Part shown: piece after piece, positions 19,456-28,955 of the stretch | Position numbering within the stretch: the stretch's first letter is position 1 | Layout of the letters: each line of letters begins with the position of its first letter | Source of the DNA: an uncultured Lysobacterales bacterium | GTDB taxonomy: Bacteria > Pseudomonadota > Gammaproteobacteria > Xanthomonadales > Xanthomonadaceae | Assembly (NCBI GenBank): GCA_946886865.1 | Contig: CAMPJI010000001.1 | Location: forward strand, 35,434-99,433 | Reading direction: 5' to 3' | Length of the DNA stretch: 64,000 nt | The notes under the pieces: model-generated | The model's input: only the letters and a program-made list of their open reading frames with translations | Told to the model about the DNA's origin: nothing | Databases searched by the model: none | Translations under genes and position numbers: made by a program

Positions 19456-20049
19456 TCAGGCCGCTTCGTCGTTGGGCAGGCACGTGTCGACGCGCGCGAA
19501 CCACTCGCCGTCCTGGGGGACGAACATCGAGCAGGCCTGCATCGGGCCCTTGTAGATGTGGACCGACACCGCCACCGCGTCCTGCCGGGTGTTGCGGATG
19601 GTGTGGTACTCGTGCGGCGGAATCAGGCTGCCGGCGCTGCCGGGGCCCGCGACCATGCCCCCCGCGGCGCGGAACCGGAACCGGTCGCCCTCGCGCTCGA
19701 GCAGTTCGTACTGGGTGATCTCCAGCTCGCCGTCCCACACGCCCTCCACGCACCACAGCCCGCAGTGGTCGTGCACCGGCGTGCCCTGGCCCGGGCCCCA
19801 CGTCATCGCCACCACGCTGTAGCCCAGTTCCGGGCTGCGGTAGATCTCGCGGCGCGCGTAGTGGTCGTCGATCGGGTCGAACACGCACGCCGGCAGGCTG
19901 ACGTCGCGGTCGCGGATCATCCGGCACAGGGTGTTGCGCAGCGCGGAGGTGACGGCGTGTTCGTCGCCGGCGGAGACCGCCTGGTCGAGCGCATGGACCA
20001 GCTTGTCGTGGCCGGGGAAGTCGATGTCGGGCAGGGCGGCAGCGTTCAT
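19456..20049 (-). CDS. cysteine dioxygenase family protein
   Basis: A 197-aa cupin of the thiol dioxygenase family, which oxidises cysteine (or a related thiol such as 3-mercaptopropionate) to the sulfinic acid with a mononuclear iron. Metal-ligand motifs are H93-x-H95 (PVHDHCG) and a later His within PPHEYHTIRN (146/149). The length and the GxWCVEGV segment fit bacterial members. The stop is only 15 nt from the stop of the converging GGDEF-EAL gene. Upstream on the same strand, 104 nt away, is a probable serine O-succinyltransferase gene, pairing cysteine breakdown with cysteine supply. The substrate cannot be settled from sequence by eye. Confidence 0.88.
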   Translation of the reverse strand: MNAAALPDIDFPGHDKLVHALDQAVSAGDEHAVTSALRNTLCRMIRDRDVSLPACVFDPIDDHYARREIYRSPELGYSVVAMTWGPGQGTPVHDHCGLWCVEGVWDGELEITQYELLEREGDRFRFRAAGGMVAGPGSAGSLIPPHEYHTIRNTRQDAVAVSVHIYKGPMQACSMFVPQDGEWFARVDTCLPNDEAA

Positions 20050-20153
20050 GCCGGGGATTTTACGCGGGTGGGGCGGCGGCTGCCGGATGGAGGTCTTTGC
20101 TCCCCCTCCCGCGTGCAGGGGCAGGAGCTCACCCCGGGTGGCCGGAATCGGCC

Positions 20154-21290
20154 CTATTCCAATCCATCCAGGAACGACCGCACTGCCGGGCCGAAGCGCG
20201 CGATGTCGACCAGGAAGGCGTCATGGCCCTGTGGCGATTCCAGCGGCACGAAACGCGCCTGCGCGCCGCCGTCGCGCAGGCCGTCGGCGATCTCCTGCTG
20301 CTGCTGCAGGGGGAAGAGGATGTCGGTGTGCACGCCGATGGCCAGGGCTCTCTCGACGGTGATCTTCGCCAGGCCGGCGCGGGTCTGGCCGTCGCTGGGG
20401 CCGCCGCGGCGCTCGCAGTAGTCGCCCAGGTCGAACCAGTCCATCGACCGGCTGAGGTAGAGGTAGCAGTTGGGGTCGAAGCGCCGCACGAAGCGGCGGG
20501 CGTGCGCTTCCAGGTAGCTTTCGACTTCGAACTCCAACCCGAACGGCTCGTCATCGGCGCGGTCCGAGTCCAGCCTCACGCGCCCGAAGCGGCCGTCCCA
20601 CTCCAGTGCGGACCGGTAGGTGATCACGCCCAGCTTGCGCGCCATGCGCATGCCGGACTCGGGGTAGTGGTCGTCGTCGTAGTCGCCGCCATTCCACTGC
20701 GGGTCCAGGCGGATGGCCTCGCGCTGGAGCGAGCGGATCGCGATGGAGAACGGCAGTGCGCGCGCCGCACCCGAGATGTTGATATGGCTGCGCGCGATGC
20801 CCGGATGCCGCACCAGCAGCGCCAGCGCGGTCATGCCGCCCATCGAATTGCCGACCACGCAGGCCAGGCGGTCGATGCCGAGTTCGCGGACCACGCACAA
20901 CGCGGCCTCGGCGCCGTCCTCGATCGACAGTTCGGGAAACGCCAGCCGGTAGGGTGCGCCGGTCGCGGGGTCGACCGACGCCGGGCCCGTGGACCCCTTG
21001 CAGCTGCCCAGCGAGTTGACGCAGACCACGAACCAGCGGTCGGTGTCGATCGGCTTGCCTGGGCCGACCATGGCGTCCCACCAGCCCGCTTCCGGGTTGG
21101 CGTCGCTGGCGGCGGCGTGCGCGTCGGGCGACAGGCCCGTCAGGATCAGCACCGCGTTGTCGCGCGCCGCGTTGAGCACGCCCCACGTCTCGTACGCCAC
21201 CCGCGCGCCGTGGAGCACGCCGCCGCGCCGCATCGGGAACGGGTCGGGCAGGGCAACGAAGCGGGTACCGGGCGGGATGAATTCGGTCAT
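20154..21290 (-). CDS. MetX-family O-acyltransferase, probably serine O-succinyltransferase
   Basis: An alpha/beta-hydrolase acyltransferase, 378 aa from ATG 21290; the open frame continues upstream but homology begins here. Catalytic elements are the nucleophile elbow GNSMGG, the Asp in HTDILFP and the His in QGHDAFL. The family is commonly called homoserine O-acetyltransferase. Xanthomonad members with NSLGSCKGSTGPAS, as here, have been reassigned to serine O-succinyltransferase, which supplies O-succinylserine for cysteine synthesis. Classical MetX has GCQGTTGP at this place. The neighbouring cysteine dioxygenase gene supports a cysteine role. It lies 67 nt after ccmI, so read-through from the ccm operon is possible. 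Confidence 0.85.
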   Translation of the reverse strand: MTEFIPPGTRFVALPDPFPMRRGGVLHGARVAYETWGVLNAARDNAVLILTGLSPDAHAAASDANPEAGWWDAMVGPGKPIDTDRWFVVCVNSLGSCKGSTGPASVDPATGAPYRLAFPELSIEDGAEAALCVVRELGIDRLACVVGNSMGGMTALALLVRHPGIARSHINISGAARALPFSIAIRSLQREAIRLDPQWNGGDYDDDHYPESGMRMARKLGVITYRSALEWDGRFGRVRLDSDRADDEPFGLEFEVESYLEAHARRFVRRFDPNCYLYLSRSMDWFDLGDYCERRGGPSDGQTRAGLAKITVERALAIGVHTDILFPLQQQQEIADGLRDGGAQARFVPLESPQGHDAFLVDIARFGPAVRSFLDGLE

Positions 21291-21357
21291 GCCGGGCGGA
21301 TCCTTCTGGCGGCGTGGAGTCACGGGCCCGGCATTGTGCCTCGTCGGGCCAGTGCGA

Positions 21358-22383
21358 TCAGCGCACGTCCTGGTCGATGAGCAGCGCGATGCGCGATTGC
21401 GCGCCCGGTGCGGCATGCACCGGCGCCGAAGTGAAATCACCCGCCTGCGCGGCGGCGTCGCCCCGCATGGACACGCGCGCGACCACCTCGACCGTGTCCA
21501 GCTGCGACAGCCTGAGCGTCGGCATCGGGCTGTCGCCGTCGTCGAGCGTCACCACCGTGGGCAGCGCGGACACCGGCAGCCGCTCCACGGCCACCGGCAT
21601 CGGCGGACCTTCGAGCTGGCGCGCGATCACGTACACGACCGCACCTTCGGGCAGGCGCATGGCCAGCTGTGGATCCAGCGACACGCTGGCGGTGATGCCC
21701 GGGCCGGGCCCCGTCGCCGCGCCCGGCGCCGGGGCGGCCGCGACCGCGGCAGGCAGCGGCGGCAGGCCGGCTTCCTTGCGCGCGATGTCGATCTGTTCGC
21801 GCAAGGGCGCGGCCGTGGTGGGGTCGACGATGCCGAGCAAGGGCTCCCACGTGGCTGCGGCGTCGGCGTGCTGGCCGCGCTGGCGCTGCGCGATGCCCAG
21901 GAACCAGCGGCTGCGCTGGTGCATCGGTTGCACCTGCAGGGCGCGCTGCAGCAGGTCGATGGCCGTGTCGTCGAAGCGACGGTTGTCGCTGGCCAGCGCA
22001 CGCGACTCGGCGGCTTCGGCCAGCAGGTCGGCGTCGTCAGGCGCCAGCGCGACGGCACGGGCAAAGGCATCGCGCGCGTCGTTCGTGCGGGCTTCAGCGG
22101 CGTAGGCGCGCGCCAGCAGGCGCCAGCCCTCGGCCTGCGACGGGTCGCGCTCCAGCGCCTCTTCGAGGCTGGCGATCGCTTCGGGCAGCGTTTCCGGCGG
22201 CCGGCGCTTGGCAGGGTCCAGCGCCTCGGGGTTGCCGACCGCGAGGTACAGCGTGCCGGCCAGCACGGCGAGCAGGACAACCGCGGCCAGTCCCGGCACG
22301 CGTGCCTGCCGCCACAGCGGCGCGGTCGCCCAGGCCAGGGCGCCGAGGGCCAGCAACGCGGCCAGGGTCACGAACAGCGCCAT
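21358..22383 (-). CDS. ccmI: cytochrome c maturation protein CcmI (TPR)
   Basis: An apocytochrome c chaperone of System I cytochrome c maturation, 341 aa. Two N-terminal transmembrane helices (about 2-20 and 33-51) are followed by a periplasmic TPR domain (about 70-190), an Ala/Pro/Gly-rich linker and a C-terminal beta-rich domain (about 225-341). The start is ATG 22383, giving a TGATG overlap with ccmH; GTG codons two triplets upstream are possible. It is the last gene of the ccm operon. Confidence 0.92.
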   Translation of the reverse strand: MALFVTLAALLALGALAWATAPLWRQARVPGLAAVVLLAVLAGTLYLAVGNPEALDPAKRRPPETLPEAIASLEEALERDPSQAEGWRLLARAYAAEARTNDARDAFARAVALAPDDADLLAEAAESRALASDNRRFDDTAIDLLQRALQVQPMHQRSRWFLGIAQRQRGQHADAAATWEPLLGIVDPTTAAPLREQIDIARKEAGLPPLPAAVAAAPAPGAATGPGPGITASVSLDPQLAMRLPEGAVVYVIARQLEGPPMPVAVERLPVSALPTVVTLDDGDSPMPTLRLSQLDTVEVVARVSMRGDAAAQAGDFTSAPVHAAPGAQSRIALLIDQDVR

Positions 22384-22853
22384 CACCACTCCTGCCCATC
22401 GTCTTCAGGCACCACGCGCGCGCCGCGACGGCGTACCGCCAGCACCACCGCGACGCCGCCGGCCAGCAGCACCAGCGCCGGCCCGAACCACAGCAGCCAC
22501 GTGTTGGATTTCAGCTCGGGCCGGTACAGCACGAACTCGCCGTACCGCGTGACGAGGAACTCCTTGATCTCCTCGTCCGAGCGGCCGGCGTGCATCAGGT
22601 CCAGCACCTCGCGGCGCAGGTCGTGCGCGATCTGGGCGTCGGAGTCGGCCAGCGACTGGTTCTGGCACATCACGCAGCGCAGCTCGGCGACCAGGGCGTG
22701 GAAGCGGCGCTCCTCGGCGGTGTCGGTGAACTGCAGCGGCGTGGGGTCGGCGTTGGCCTGTGCGAGGACCGGCAGCGGCATCGACGCCAGCGCGAGCAGC
22801 GCGCACAGCACCAGCAGCGCCGTGTGCAGGCGACGGGCGGGCGGGCGCGTCAC
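22383..22853 (-). CDS. ccmH: cytochrome c maturation thioredoxin-like protein CcmH
   Basis: A 156-aa membrane-anchored periplasmic reductant of the apocytochrome CxxCH motif. GTG 22853 overlaps the ccmG stop (GTGA) and starts a signal peptide (TALLVLCALLALASMPLPVLAQA). The family motif LRCVMCQNQSLADS holds the redox Cys pair. A single C-terminal membrane helix (about 120-140) anchors it. It is a short single-domain CcmH, consistent with a separate CcmI gene downstream. No in-frame ATG precedes the signal peptide. Confidence 0.93.
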   Translation of the reverse strand: MTRPPARRLHTALLVLCALLALASMPLPVLAQANADPTPLQFTDTAEERRFHALVAELRCVMCQNQSLADSDAQIAHDLRREVLDLMHAGRSDEEIKEFLVTRYGEFVLYRPELKSNTWLLWFGPALVLLAGGVAVVLAVRRRGARVVPEDDGQEW

Positions 22854-23434
22854 AGCGACTGCTCCGTCGGGATGCGCTCGACCGCCTGCAGCGCAGGCAA
22901 CAATTCGTCCTGGATGATCCCGTCGGTGACGGTGCCCACGTGCTTCCAGCGCACCACGCCGTTGGCATCGACCAGGAAGGTTTCGGGCGCGCCGTAGATG
23001 CCCCAGTCGATGGCGGTGCGGCCGTCCGGGTCGACCAGCACCATCCAGTACGGGTTGCCGAACTGCTCCAGCCAACGCAGCGCGTCGGTTCGCTCGTCCT
23101 TGAGGTTGTAGCCGATCACGCGCACCCGCTTGGTCTCGGCGAAGCGCGTCAGCACCGGGTGCTCGACGCGGCACTCCGGGCACCAGCTGCCCCAGACATT
23201 GAGCAGGTACGGCGCGCCACGCAGGTCCTGGCCTGAGACCATGCGGCCGGGTTCGTGCAGCAGCGGCAGCGAGAACTCGGGTGCGGGGCGGTCGATCAGT
23301 GCCGAGGGCAGGGCGTCGCGGCCGGGGTTGCGGCTCATCCACACGCCCGCGGCCAGCAGCACGCCCAGCGCCGCCACCACCATCAGCGGCAGCCAGCGGG
23401 CGAGGGACGGACGGGCGGCAGCGGGGTCGGTCAT
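22850..23434 (-). CDS. ccmG: thiol:disulfide interchange protein CcmG (DsbE)
   Basis: A 194-aa membrane-anchored thioredoxin-fold protein that keeps apocytochrome c thiols reduced. The N-terminal membrane anchor spans about 14-34, and the active site WCPEC lies in GSWCPECRVEHP. The GAPETFLVD segment is typical of DsbE. ATG 23434 overlaps the ccmF stop (ATGA). Confidence 0.95.
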   Translation of the reverse strand: MTDPAAARPSLARWLPLMVVAALGVLLAAGVWMSRNPGRDALPSALIDRPAPEFSLPLLHEPGRMVSGQDLRGAPYLLNVWGSWCPECRVEHPVLTRFAETKRVRVIGYNLKDERTDALRWLEQFGNPYWMVLVDPDGRTAIDWGIYGAPETFLVDANGVVRWKHVGTVTDGIIQDELLPALQAVERIPTEQSL

Positions 23435-25365
23435 CGCGAAGGCTCGGTTTCGGGGGCGATCGGCTTGCGGAAGCGGCGGTCGGTGGCAGTGACGAAACCG
23501 CCCAGCATCATCAGCAGCGCGCCCGCCCATATCCAGCGGACGAACGGCTTGACGTGCACGCGCAGCGCCCACGCGCCATCGCCCAGCGGCTCGCCGAGGG
23601 CGACATACAGGTCGCGGGTGACGCCGGGGATCAGCGCCGCCTCGGTCATGACCTGGCCGCCGGCCGCGTAGGCGCGTTTCTCCGGGTGCATGACCGCGAT
23701 GCGGTGCTCACCGTTGAAGACCGTGACGGTGCCGCGGTCGGCCAGGAAGTTCGGCCCCTGCACCTTGTCGACGCCGTCGAAGCGGAAGCGGTAGTCGCCC
23801 AGGGTGACGTGGTTGCCCGGCGCCACCGCGACCTCGCGCTGGCGGTTGAGGCCTTCGGTGAGCAGCGCGCCGACCAGGAACACCGCGATGCCCAGGTGCG
23901 CCAGGATCATGCCCGCCATTTCCGGAGTGAAGCGGCCGTTGGCGCGCAGGCGCGACCACACGAAGCGCAGCGTGCCACCCGCCACCCATACCGCACCGAA
24001 GATGCCCGCGGCCACCTTCCACGCGCCCTGCGGGGCCAGGAAGAACGCGCCGGCGCCGGCGATCAGTGCGACCACCAGCCACGGCACCAGCATCGCCAGC
24101 GGCCGGGAGGCCTGCTCGCGCTGCCAGCGCGTCAGCGCGCCAAAGGGCACCAGCAGCACCAGCGGCGCCATCAGCAGGATGAACATCAGCGCGAAGTACG
24201 GCGGGCCCACCGAGATCTTGCCCAGCCCCAGCGCGTCAGCCAGCAGCGGGTACAGCGTGCCGATCAGCACCATGGCGCAGGCGGTCACCAGCAGCAGGTT
24301 GTTGGCCAGCAGCAGCGTCTCGCGCGAGGCCGGCGCGAACGGCTTGCCGTCGTTGAGCGTGGACGGCGCGCGCAGCGCGTACAGCAGCAGCGAGCCGCCG
24401 ATCACGAGGCCCAGGAACACGAGGATGAAGAGGCCGCGCGAGGGGTCGGCGGCGAAGCTGTGCACGCTGGTGAGCACGCCCGAGCGCACCAGAAACGCGC
24501 CCAGCAACGACAGCGAGAAGGTGGCGATGGCCAGCAGCAGCGTCCAGCTGCGGAAGCTCCCGCGCTTCTCGGTGACCGCCTGCGAGTGGATCAGCGCCGC
24601 GCCGGCCAGCCACGGCATGAAGCTGGCGTTCTCGACCGGGTCCCAGAACCACCAGCCGCCCCAGCCCAACTCGTAGTAGGCCCACCAGCTGCCCAGTGCG
24701 ATGCCCAGCGTCAGGAAGGCCCACGCGATGTTGGTCCACGGCCGTGTCCAGCGCAGCCAGCGCGTGTCGACACGGCCGTCCAGCAGCGCGGCGATGGCGA
24801 AGGCGAACGACACCGCGAACCCGACGTAGCCGAAGTACAGCATCGGCGGGTGGATGATCATGCCCGGGTCCTGCAGAAGCGGGTTGAGGTCGCGCCCTTC
24901 AACCGCCGCCGGTAGCAACCGCGCGAACGGGTTGCTGGTGAAGATCAGGAACGCCAGGAACCCCGCCGCGACCACACCCATCACGCCCAGCACGCGGGCG
25001 CTGACCGTGGCCGGCAGCGTGTGCGAGAAGCGCGCGACCGCGGCGGTCCACAGCGCGATCACCAGCGTCCACAGCAGCAGCGAGCCCTCGTGCGAGCCCC
25101 ACACCGCGGTGATGCGGTAGACCATCGGCAGCAGCGTGTTGCTGTGCTGGGCCACGTAGCCGACGGAAAAGTCCTGCGCGATGAACGCATGCGTCAGCAG
25201 GCCGTAGGCGAGGGCGACCAGCGCCAGCTGTGCGTACGCAGCCGGTCGCGCAACCGCCATCCAGGGCGTTACGCCGCGATGGGCGCCCGCCAGCGGCAGC
25301 ACCGCCTGAAGCAGCGCGACCAGCAGGGCCAGCACCAGGGCGACCTGGCCGAGCTCAGGCAGCAT
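23431..25365 (-). CDS. ccmF: heme lyase subunit CcmF
   Basis: A 644-aa polytopic membrane protein that attaches heme to apocytochrome c together with CcmH/I. The WWD heme-handling motif is WWFWDPVENASFMPW (about 230-245). An upstream WGSHEGSLLLW stretch is family-typical. There are about 14 hydrophobic helices and a periplasmic domain before the last helix. The length is as expected for the family. ATG 25365 lies 45 nt after the ccmE stop. Confidence 0.96.
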   Translation of the reverse strand: MLPELGQVALVLALLVALLQAVLPLAGAHRGVTPWMAVARPAAYAQLALVALAYGLLTHAFIAQDFSVGYVAQHSNTLLPMVYRITAVWGSHEGSLLLWTLVIALWTAAVARFSHTLPATVSARVLGVMGVVAAGFLAFLIFTSNPFARLLPAAVEGRDLNPLLQDPGMIIHPPMLYFGYVGFAVSFAFAIAALLDGRVDTRWLRWTRPWTNIAWAFLTLGIALGSWWAYYELGWGGWWFWDPVENASFMPWLAGAALIHSQAVTEKRGSFRSWTLLLAIATFSLSLLGAFLVRSGVLTSVHSFAADPSRGLFILVFLGLVIGGSLLLYALRAPSTLNDGKPFAPASRETLLLANNLLLVTACAMVLIGTLYPLLADALGLGKISVGPPYFALMFILLMAPLVLLVPFGALTRWQREQASRPLAMLVPWLVVALIAGAGAFFLAPQGAWKVAAGIFGAVWVAGGTLRFVWSRLRANGRFTPEMAGMILAHLGIAVFLVGALLTEGLNRQREVAVAPGNHVTLGDYRFRFDGVDKVQGPNFLADRGTVTVFNGEHRIAVMHPEKRAYAAGGQVMTEAALIPGVTRDLYVALGEPLGDGAWALRVHVKPFVRWIWAGALLMMLGGFVTATDRRFRKPIAPETEPSR

Positions 25366-25410
25366 CGCGACCCATCCCGTCCAGGCACGCGGCGCCCACG
25401 GACAGCGCCA

Positions 25411-25905
25411 TCAGTACGCCGCTCCGTCGGCGGCGGCGTCCGCGGCTGGCGCGTCGACATCGTGCTTGCGGTGCGCCTGGCCCATCTTGTCGGCGACTTC
25501 CTTGGGCATGTAGGTCTCGTCGTGCTTGGCCAGCAGTTCTTCGGCCACGAACACGTCGCCCTGCATGCGGCCGGTGGCGACCACCGCCTGGTTCTCGCGG
25601 AACAGGTCGGGGAGGATGCCGGTGTAGGACACGGGCAGCTCGGCGTCGCCGTCGGTGACGCGGAAGTGCGCCTCCATCGAGCCGCTGGGGCGGTCGAACG
25701 AGCCCTTGGCGACCATGCCGCCCAGTCTGAAGCGGGCGGTGCCGTCGCTCACCTGCGGGCCGGCTTCGCCGGTCAGCACTTCGTTGGGTGTGTAGAGGTA
25801 GGCCACGTTGCGCTGCAGCGCCATCGCGACCAGCGCGGCCGCGATGCCGGCGGCGGCGACCAGCGCGAGGATCCAGGTCAGGCGGCGGCGACGGGTGGGG
25901 TTCAT
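25411..25905 (-). CDS. ccmE: heme chaperone CcmE
   Basis: A 164-aa periplasmic heme chaperone with one N-terminal membrane anchor (about 10-30) and an OB-fold. The covalent heme-binding motif HxxxY is H128-DET-Y132 in KHDETYMP. Just before the anchor is a basic TRRRRL patch. ATG 25905 overlaps the ccmD stop (ATGA). Confidence 0.96.
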   Translation of the reverse strand: MNPTRRRRLTWILALVAAAGIAAALVAMALQRNVAYLYTPNEVLTGEAGPQVSDGTARFRLGGMVAKGSFDRPSGSMEAHFRVTDGDAELPVSYTGILPDLFRENQAVVATGRMQGDVFVAEELLAKHDETYMPKEVADKMGQAHRKHDVDAPAADAAADGAAY

Positions 25906-26072
25906 CGGGTCAACTCGTTGGGATTCATGCCCGCGCGCGGGGCGGCGCGGGCGGCGCGCTGGCGGGCGGCCCGCATGGCGCGGCGGATCTGCAGGCGCGG
26001 GGCGATGAACTCGTAGGCCATCACCAGCACGAACACCGCGTAGGCCGCGACCACGTATTCCAGGTAGCTCAT
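25902..26072 (-). CDS. ccmD: heme exporter protein CcmD
   Basis: A 56-aa single-span membrane protein. The hydrophobic helix covers about residues 3-22 ([18 protein letters not shown]), followed by a very basic Arg/Ala-rich cytoplasmic tail. CcmD helps release holo-CcmE from the CcmABC complex. ATG 26072 overlaps the ccmC stop (ATGA), and its stop overlaps ccmE. Position and topology identify it. Confidence 0.92.
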   Translation of the reverse strand: MSYLEYVVAAYAVFVLVMAYEFIAPRLQIRRAMRAARQRAARAAPRAGMNPNELTR

Positions 26073-26818
26073 CGTGGCGTCTCCGGGGCCTGCGTGACCC
26101 AGGCCTTGCCGGCCTCGCGCCGGAGGTTGTCGGCGCGCGCGCGCGCCAGCAGCGCGCCGAGGAACCACAGCTTGGTGCCGATGACCATCCACGCCAGCGG
26201 CCAGACCATGCTGGCATCCATCGAGGACTCGCCGAACATGCGGATCGTCTGGCCCTGGTGCAGCGAGTTCCACCACACCACCGAGTAGCGGATCACCGGC
26301 AGCAGCACCACGCCGACGATGGCCAGCAGGCCGGCGGCGCGCGCGGCGGCGCGGCGGTCGTCGATGGCGCTGTACAGGCCGATCACGCCCAGATACAGGA
26401 ACAGCAGGATCAGCTCGGTGGTCAGGCGCGGGTCCCAGTCCCACCACGTGCCCCACATCGGCTTGCCCCAGATCGAGCCAGTGGCCAGCGTGATCAGGGT
26501 GAAGCCGGCGCCGATCGGCGCGCAGGCCATCGCCAGGATCTCGCACAGCTTGATCCGCCAGATGAGCGCGATGGCGGCGTAGAACGCCATCAGCGCGAAC
26601 ACGGCCATGCTCATCCACGCGCTGGGCACGTGGATGTAGAGGATGCGGAAGCTGTCGCCCTGCTGGTAGTCGGCCGGCACCGCGAACAGCGCACCGTACA
26701 GGCCCACGGCCATCACGATGAAGCCCAGGCCGTAGCCCCACGGCGCCCAGCGCGCGGCGAAGCGGTCGAAATAGGGGGGCGATCCGAGTTTGTGGAACCA
26801 GCGCAGGAGTGGATTCAT
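26069..26818 (-). CDS. ccmC: heme transporter subunit CcmC
   Basis: A 249-aa six-helix membrane protein that delivers heme to CcmE. The WWD motif [15 protein letters not shown] (about 123-137) is intact, with the family HVPSAW segment near residue 63. ATG 26818 lies 76 nt after the ccmB stop. This gap is the largest in the operon. Confidence 0.96.
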   Translation of the reverse strand: MNPLLRWFHKLGSPPYFDRFAARWAPWGYGLGFIVMAVGLYGALFAVPADYQQGDSFRILYIHVPSAWMSMAVFALMAFYAAIALIWRIKLCEILAMACAPIGAGFTLITLATGSIWGKPMWGTWWDWDPRLTTELILLFLYLGVIGLYSAIDDRRAAARAAGLLAIVGVVLLPVIRYSVVWWNSLHQGQTIRMFGESSMDASMVWPLAWMVIGTKLWFLGALLARARADNLRREAGKAWVTQAPETPR

Positions 26819-26894
26819 TGCTCTTCGCCCGCTCCCGCGCAGTGCAAGGGAGGGATGTGAGGGGGCTCGTCTGCGGCCGCCAGGGGCCGGGGCA

Positions 26895-27581
26895 TCAGGT
26901 CAGCGCGATCCGTATCGCTGCCGCGGCCGCCAGCGGCGCCAGCACCAGCGTCAGCACCAGGCCTGCCGCGAGCAGCAGCAGCGCACCGGTGGGGTCCAGT
27001 CCCTGTGCCGAGGCCGCGATACTGCCCGCCCCGAAGACCAGCACGGGGACGTACAGGGGCAGCGCCAGCAGGGCGACAAGTATACCGGAGCGCCGCATCC
27101 CAACCGTCAGCGCGGCGACCACCGAGCCCAGCAGGCTGAGCAGCGGCGTGCCCAGCGCCAGGCCCACCAGCAGCAGGCCGAGCTGGTCGCGCGGCAGGTA
27201 CAGCAGCTCGCCCAGCACGGGCGTGGCCAGCAGCAGGGGCAGCGACGTCGTCGCCCAGTGCATGAACGTGCGCACGCCCACAAGCCACGCCAGCGGCACC
27301 GGCGCCAGCATCCACTGCTCCAGCGAGCCGTCCTCGGCGTCGCCGCGGAACAGGGTGTCCAGCGACAGCAGGCCGGCCAGCAGCACGGCCACCCACAGCA
27401 CCGCGCCGGCCGAGGACGCCAGCGCCTCGCGCTCGCCGCCCAGCGCCAGCGCGAACAGCACCACCACCAGCAAGGCGAACAGCGCCGGTTGCAGCGCATC
27501 GCCGCGGCGTCGCCACAGCAGCCGGGCGTCGCGCGCCATCAGTGCGCGGGCCGTGGACAGCAGGGTGGGGGCGGCGCTCAC
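26895..27581 (-). CDS. ccmB: heme exporter membrane subunit CcmB
   Basis: A 228-aa permease with six hydrophobic segments, partner of the ATPase CcmA. Family features are the [17 protein letters not shown] start, [12 protein letters not shown] (about 79-90) and [19 protein letters not shown]. The start GTG 27581 overlaps the ccmA stop (GTGA). The Met further in is after the conserved N-terminus and so is rejected. Confidence 0.94.
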   Translation of the reverse strand: MSAAPTLLSTARALMARDARLLWRRRGDALQPALFALLVVVLFALALGGEREALASSAGAVLWVAVLLAGLLSLDTLFRGDAEDGSLEQWMLAPVPLAWLVGVRTFMHWATTSLPLLLATPVLGELLYLPRDQLGLLLVGLALGTPLLSLLGSVVAALTVGMRRSGILVALLALPLYVPVLVFGAGSIAASAQGLDPTGALLLLAAGLVLTLVLAPLAAAAAIRIALT

Positions 27582-28222
27582 GACCGCTTCTCCAGCACCA
27601 GCGTGCGCGTGCGCACGGGCGGGGCCGCATAGGCCCCGTGGGTGGTGACCAGCGCCGCGCCACCCGCGCGCAGCTGCGCCTGCACCATGCGGTTCACCAG
27701 CTCGATGCCGTCCAGGTCGAGATTGGCGTAGGGCTCGTCCAGCAGCCACAGCGGCGCCGGCGACAGCCACAGCCGCGCCAGGCCCAGGCGCTTCTTCTGC
27801 CCGGCCGACAGCTGGCGCAGCAGTGCATCCTCGTATCCGGCCAGCCCGACCATCGCCAGCGCGTGTTCCGGCAACTGCGCGCGACGGCGCCCGTGCAGGC
27901 CGCACAGGAAGTTGAGGTTCTCCAGCACGCTCAGGTCGGCCTTCAGGCCAGGCAAATGGCCCAGGTAGGCCATCGCGCGGGCGCGGCGCGCGGGTCGCGC
28001 CGGCTCGCCATCGATATCGACCGAGCCATCGTCGGCCCGCAGCAGGCCGATCAGCAGGCGCAGCAGGGTGGTCTTGCCGGCGCCGTTGTCGCCCTGCACC
28101 AGCAGCGCCTCGCCGGCGTCCACCGCGAAATCCAGCGGGCCGAACACGGGCAGGTCGTTGCGCGAGAACCGCAGGCCCTTGACGTCCAGCAGCGGCGGGG
28201 TGGGGTGGTCGGCGTGGGGCAA
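27578..28222 (-). CDS. ccmA: heme export ABC transporter ATPase CcmA
   Basis: A 214-aa ABC ATPase: Walker [10 protein letters not shown] (about 50), signature [14 protein letters not shown], Walker B LWLLDEP. TTG 28222 is the only standard start just before the conserved [13 protein letters not shown] region, and a TAGAAT box lies 32-37 nt upstream. It is the first gene of ccmABCDEFGHI. Confidence 0.93.
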   Translation of the reverse strand: MPHADHPTPPLLDVKGLRFSRNDLPVFGPLDFAVDAGEALLVQGDNGAGKTTLLRLLIGLLRADDGSVDIDGEPARPARRARAMAYLGHLPGLKADLSVLENLNFLCGLHGRRRAQLPEHALAMVGLAGYEDALLRQLSAGQKKRLGLARLWLSPAPLWLLDEPYANLDLDGIELVNRMVQAQLRAGGAALVTTHGAYAAPPVRTRTLVLEKRS

Positions 28223-28253
28223 CGGGTGCGGCCGGGTGGAAACGGGAGCGGCG

Positions 28254-28259
28254 ATTCTA
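28254..28259 (-). promoter_or_regulatory. candidate -10 box (TAGAAT) of the ccm operon
   Basis: On the minus strand TAGAAT lies in the 77-nt gap between DUF3293 and ccmA. A transcript would start about 25 nt before TTG 28222. No good -35 is visible at 17 bp. Confidence 0.35.
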
Positions 28260-28299
28260 CCGGCCGACCGGCTCGCTACCGCCGCCGGGATGGGGACGA

Positions 28300-28770
28300 T
28301 CAGCCCAGCCAGTCGGTGTGGGGGTCTGTCGTGGCGCCCTCGGGCCGGTGCAGCAACATCCTGAGTCGCACGGGCTGACCCCGCTCCCACGCCAGGATCC
28401 CGGCCTGGCCGAACTCCTGCGCCAGCGTCGAACTGGTGGTGTCGTCCAGTCCCGCCACCAGCCAGCCCGGCTCGCGCCAGTCGCCGTCCGTCCCCTGCGC
28501 CCAGGCGGCCTGCCGCGGAGCGCCGGCGGCATCGAGCTGGCCGACCAGCAACGTGTCGGCGGTTTCGTTGGCGGTGTCGGAATGGAGCTCGGAGGCGGGG
28601 TTCCACGCGGTGATGAAGAGGTAGCGCTCGGCCGGCCAGTACGCCTCCACGTCCGATGCCGACTCACCCACGCGCAGCGGCAGGGCATCGCCGTCGATCA
28701 GCACGCAGTACTGCGCGGCGGCATAGGCCGCCGCGAGGTCGGCGGCGTCGACGACGGTGAGCGAGCGCAT
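28300..28770 (-). CDS. DUF3293 domain-containing protein
   Basis: A 156-aa protein of unknown function recognised by the DUF3293 pattern: [14 protein letters not shown] near the start, FITAWNPAS at about 52-60, a later GWLVAGLD, and [12 protein letters not shown] near the C-terminus. It has no signal peptide or membrane span. The start ATG 28770 is chosen because the upstream extension is low-complexity. It is co-directional with the ccm operon, 77 nt upstream of ccmA, which has its own putative -10 box. Confidence 0.8.
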   Translation of the reverse strand: MRSLTVVDAADLAAAYAAAQYCVLIDGDALPLRVGESASDVEAYWPAERYLFITAWNPASELHSDTANETADTLLVGQLDAAGAPRQAAWAQGTDGDWREPGWLVAGLDDTTSSTLAQEFGQAGILAWERGQPVRLRMLLHRPEGATTDPHTDWLG

Positions 28771-28821
28771 GGGCCGAGTGTCCCGCGTGATGGGTGGAGG
28801 TGCAAACGAGGTCTGCGTTAG

Positions 28822-28840
28822 CCCCCTGAGAAGCAGGGGG
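28822..28840. repeat. small perfect hairpin in a divergent promoter region
   Basis: CCCCCTG (28822-28828) pairs with CAGGGGG (28834-28840) across a 5-nt loop. It lies between the divergent DUF3293 and aminotransferase genes. It has no T-run and could be an operator or a repeat fragment. Confidence 0.3.
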
Positions 28841-28955
28841 AGGGGCAAAAACGGCGGCTGCGAGGGGGCCGACCTCGGCGGCTTACCGTCATTCGCATGC
28901 CGGCTCACGGCGGTTACGTAAACTCGACATCCGTTTGATTCATCGGACTCCGCCC

